Below are positions 5,410 through 5,455 of a stretch of 5,455 nt of DNA, piece after piece (the stretch's first letter is position 1; every line of letters starts with the position of its first letter). Origin of the DNA: an uncultured Candidatus Melainabacteria bacterium (lineage in GTDB: Bacteria; Cyanobacteriota; Vampirovibrionia; Gastranaerophilales; Gastranaerophilaceae); the NCBI GenBank assembly GCA_934675225.1, contig CAKUQA010000111.1, positions 1 through 5,455 on the forward strand, read 5' to 3'. The notes under the pieces were generated by a model. It worked only from the letters and a program-made list of their open reading frames with translations. It was not told the origin of the DNA and did no database searches. Both the position numbers and the translations under genes were made by a program.

Positions 5410-5455
5410 ATAAAGTGCTTGGACTAACTTTAAACGTTTCAGCTATTTGCAATAG
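5396..5455 (-). CDS. C-terminus of a convergent XRE-type helix-turn-helix protein (partial)
   Basis: Reading the minus strand in from the right edge gives 19 codons, LLQIAETFKVSPSTLFKQP, then TAG (5398-5396). This closely follows the usual end of an XRE/Cro-cI HTH domain, where the last helices read like 'L.kIA.aLgVspseLf'. IAETFKVSPSTLF therefore fits a small DNA-binding regulator, or the last domain of a larger one. The stop lies inside kdsB, giving a 14-nt tail-to-tail overlap, so there is no room for a terminator between the two. Only 19 residues are visible, so the call rests on a short motif and could be chance. Confidence 0.55.
   Translation of the reverse strand, partial: LLQIAETFKVSPSTLFKQP

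Noticed and set aside
1..5455. CRISPR arrays, tRNA/rRNA genes, insertion sequences, riboswitches
   Set aside because: I found no regularly spaced repeats, cloverleaf-like segments, transposase motifs or terminal inverted repeats; the two gaps of about 100 nt are too short for a typical riboswitch with its expression platform.

Overview
This AT-rich window, free of mobile elements, looks like a chromosomal segment of a Gram-negative-type bacterium. It codes for both carboxyltransferase subunits of acetyl-CoA carboxylase (accD, accA), a ribosomal protein L11 methyltransferase (prmA) and CMP-KDO synthetase (kdsB). KdsB implies KDO-containing lipopolysaccharide. The low GC, the AccA C-terminal half (a block reading ILWRDATKAADAADALKITA, close to the cyanobacterial form as I remember it) and an orphan protein with an early 'PSFEA' segment make me lean towards the non-photosynthetic relatives of cyanobacteria (Gastranaerophilales/Vampirovibrionia). 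This is an inference of moderate-to-low confidence. The standard bacterial code applies, with TGA used as a stop.

Layout. Positions 1-479 (minus strand) hold the first 159 codons of an unrecognised gene that runs off the left edge. A 104-base AT-rich gap follows, then a second minus-strand gene (584-1336) for a 250-residue orphan protein with a faint acetyltransferase-like (GNAT) segment. A 101-base divergent intergenic region (1337-1437) carries a good sigma70-type promoter for the plus strand, a possible back-to-back minus-strand -10 box and three TGTAAA direct repeats. From 1438 to 5409 five plus-strand genes are packed as one apparent operon: accD, accA, prmA, an unrecognised 164-residue membrane-anchored protein, and kdsB. 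The junctions are a 1-nt overlap (TAATG), a 13-nt gap, a 4-nt overlap (ATGA) and an 8-nt overlap, so translational coupling is likely. At the right edge, the last 19 codons of a convergent minus-strand gene are visible. They read like the end of an XRE-type helix-turn-helix domain, and their stop lies inside kdsB.

How the genes fit together. AccA and AccD make malonyl-CoA, the first committed step of fatty-acid synthesis, which also supplies the acyl chains of lipid A. KdsB activates KDO for attachment to lipid A. The operon therefore joins membrane lipid supply and LPS core supply with a ribosome-modifying enzyme. The small membrane protein between prmA and kdsB is the one member of unknown role.

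I do not see a clear new defence, mobile or RNA system here. The best leads are the unknown coupled membrane protein, the two unrecognised minus-strand genes, the unusual residues in AccA, and the edge HTH gene.
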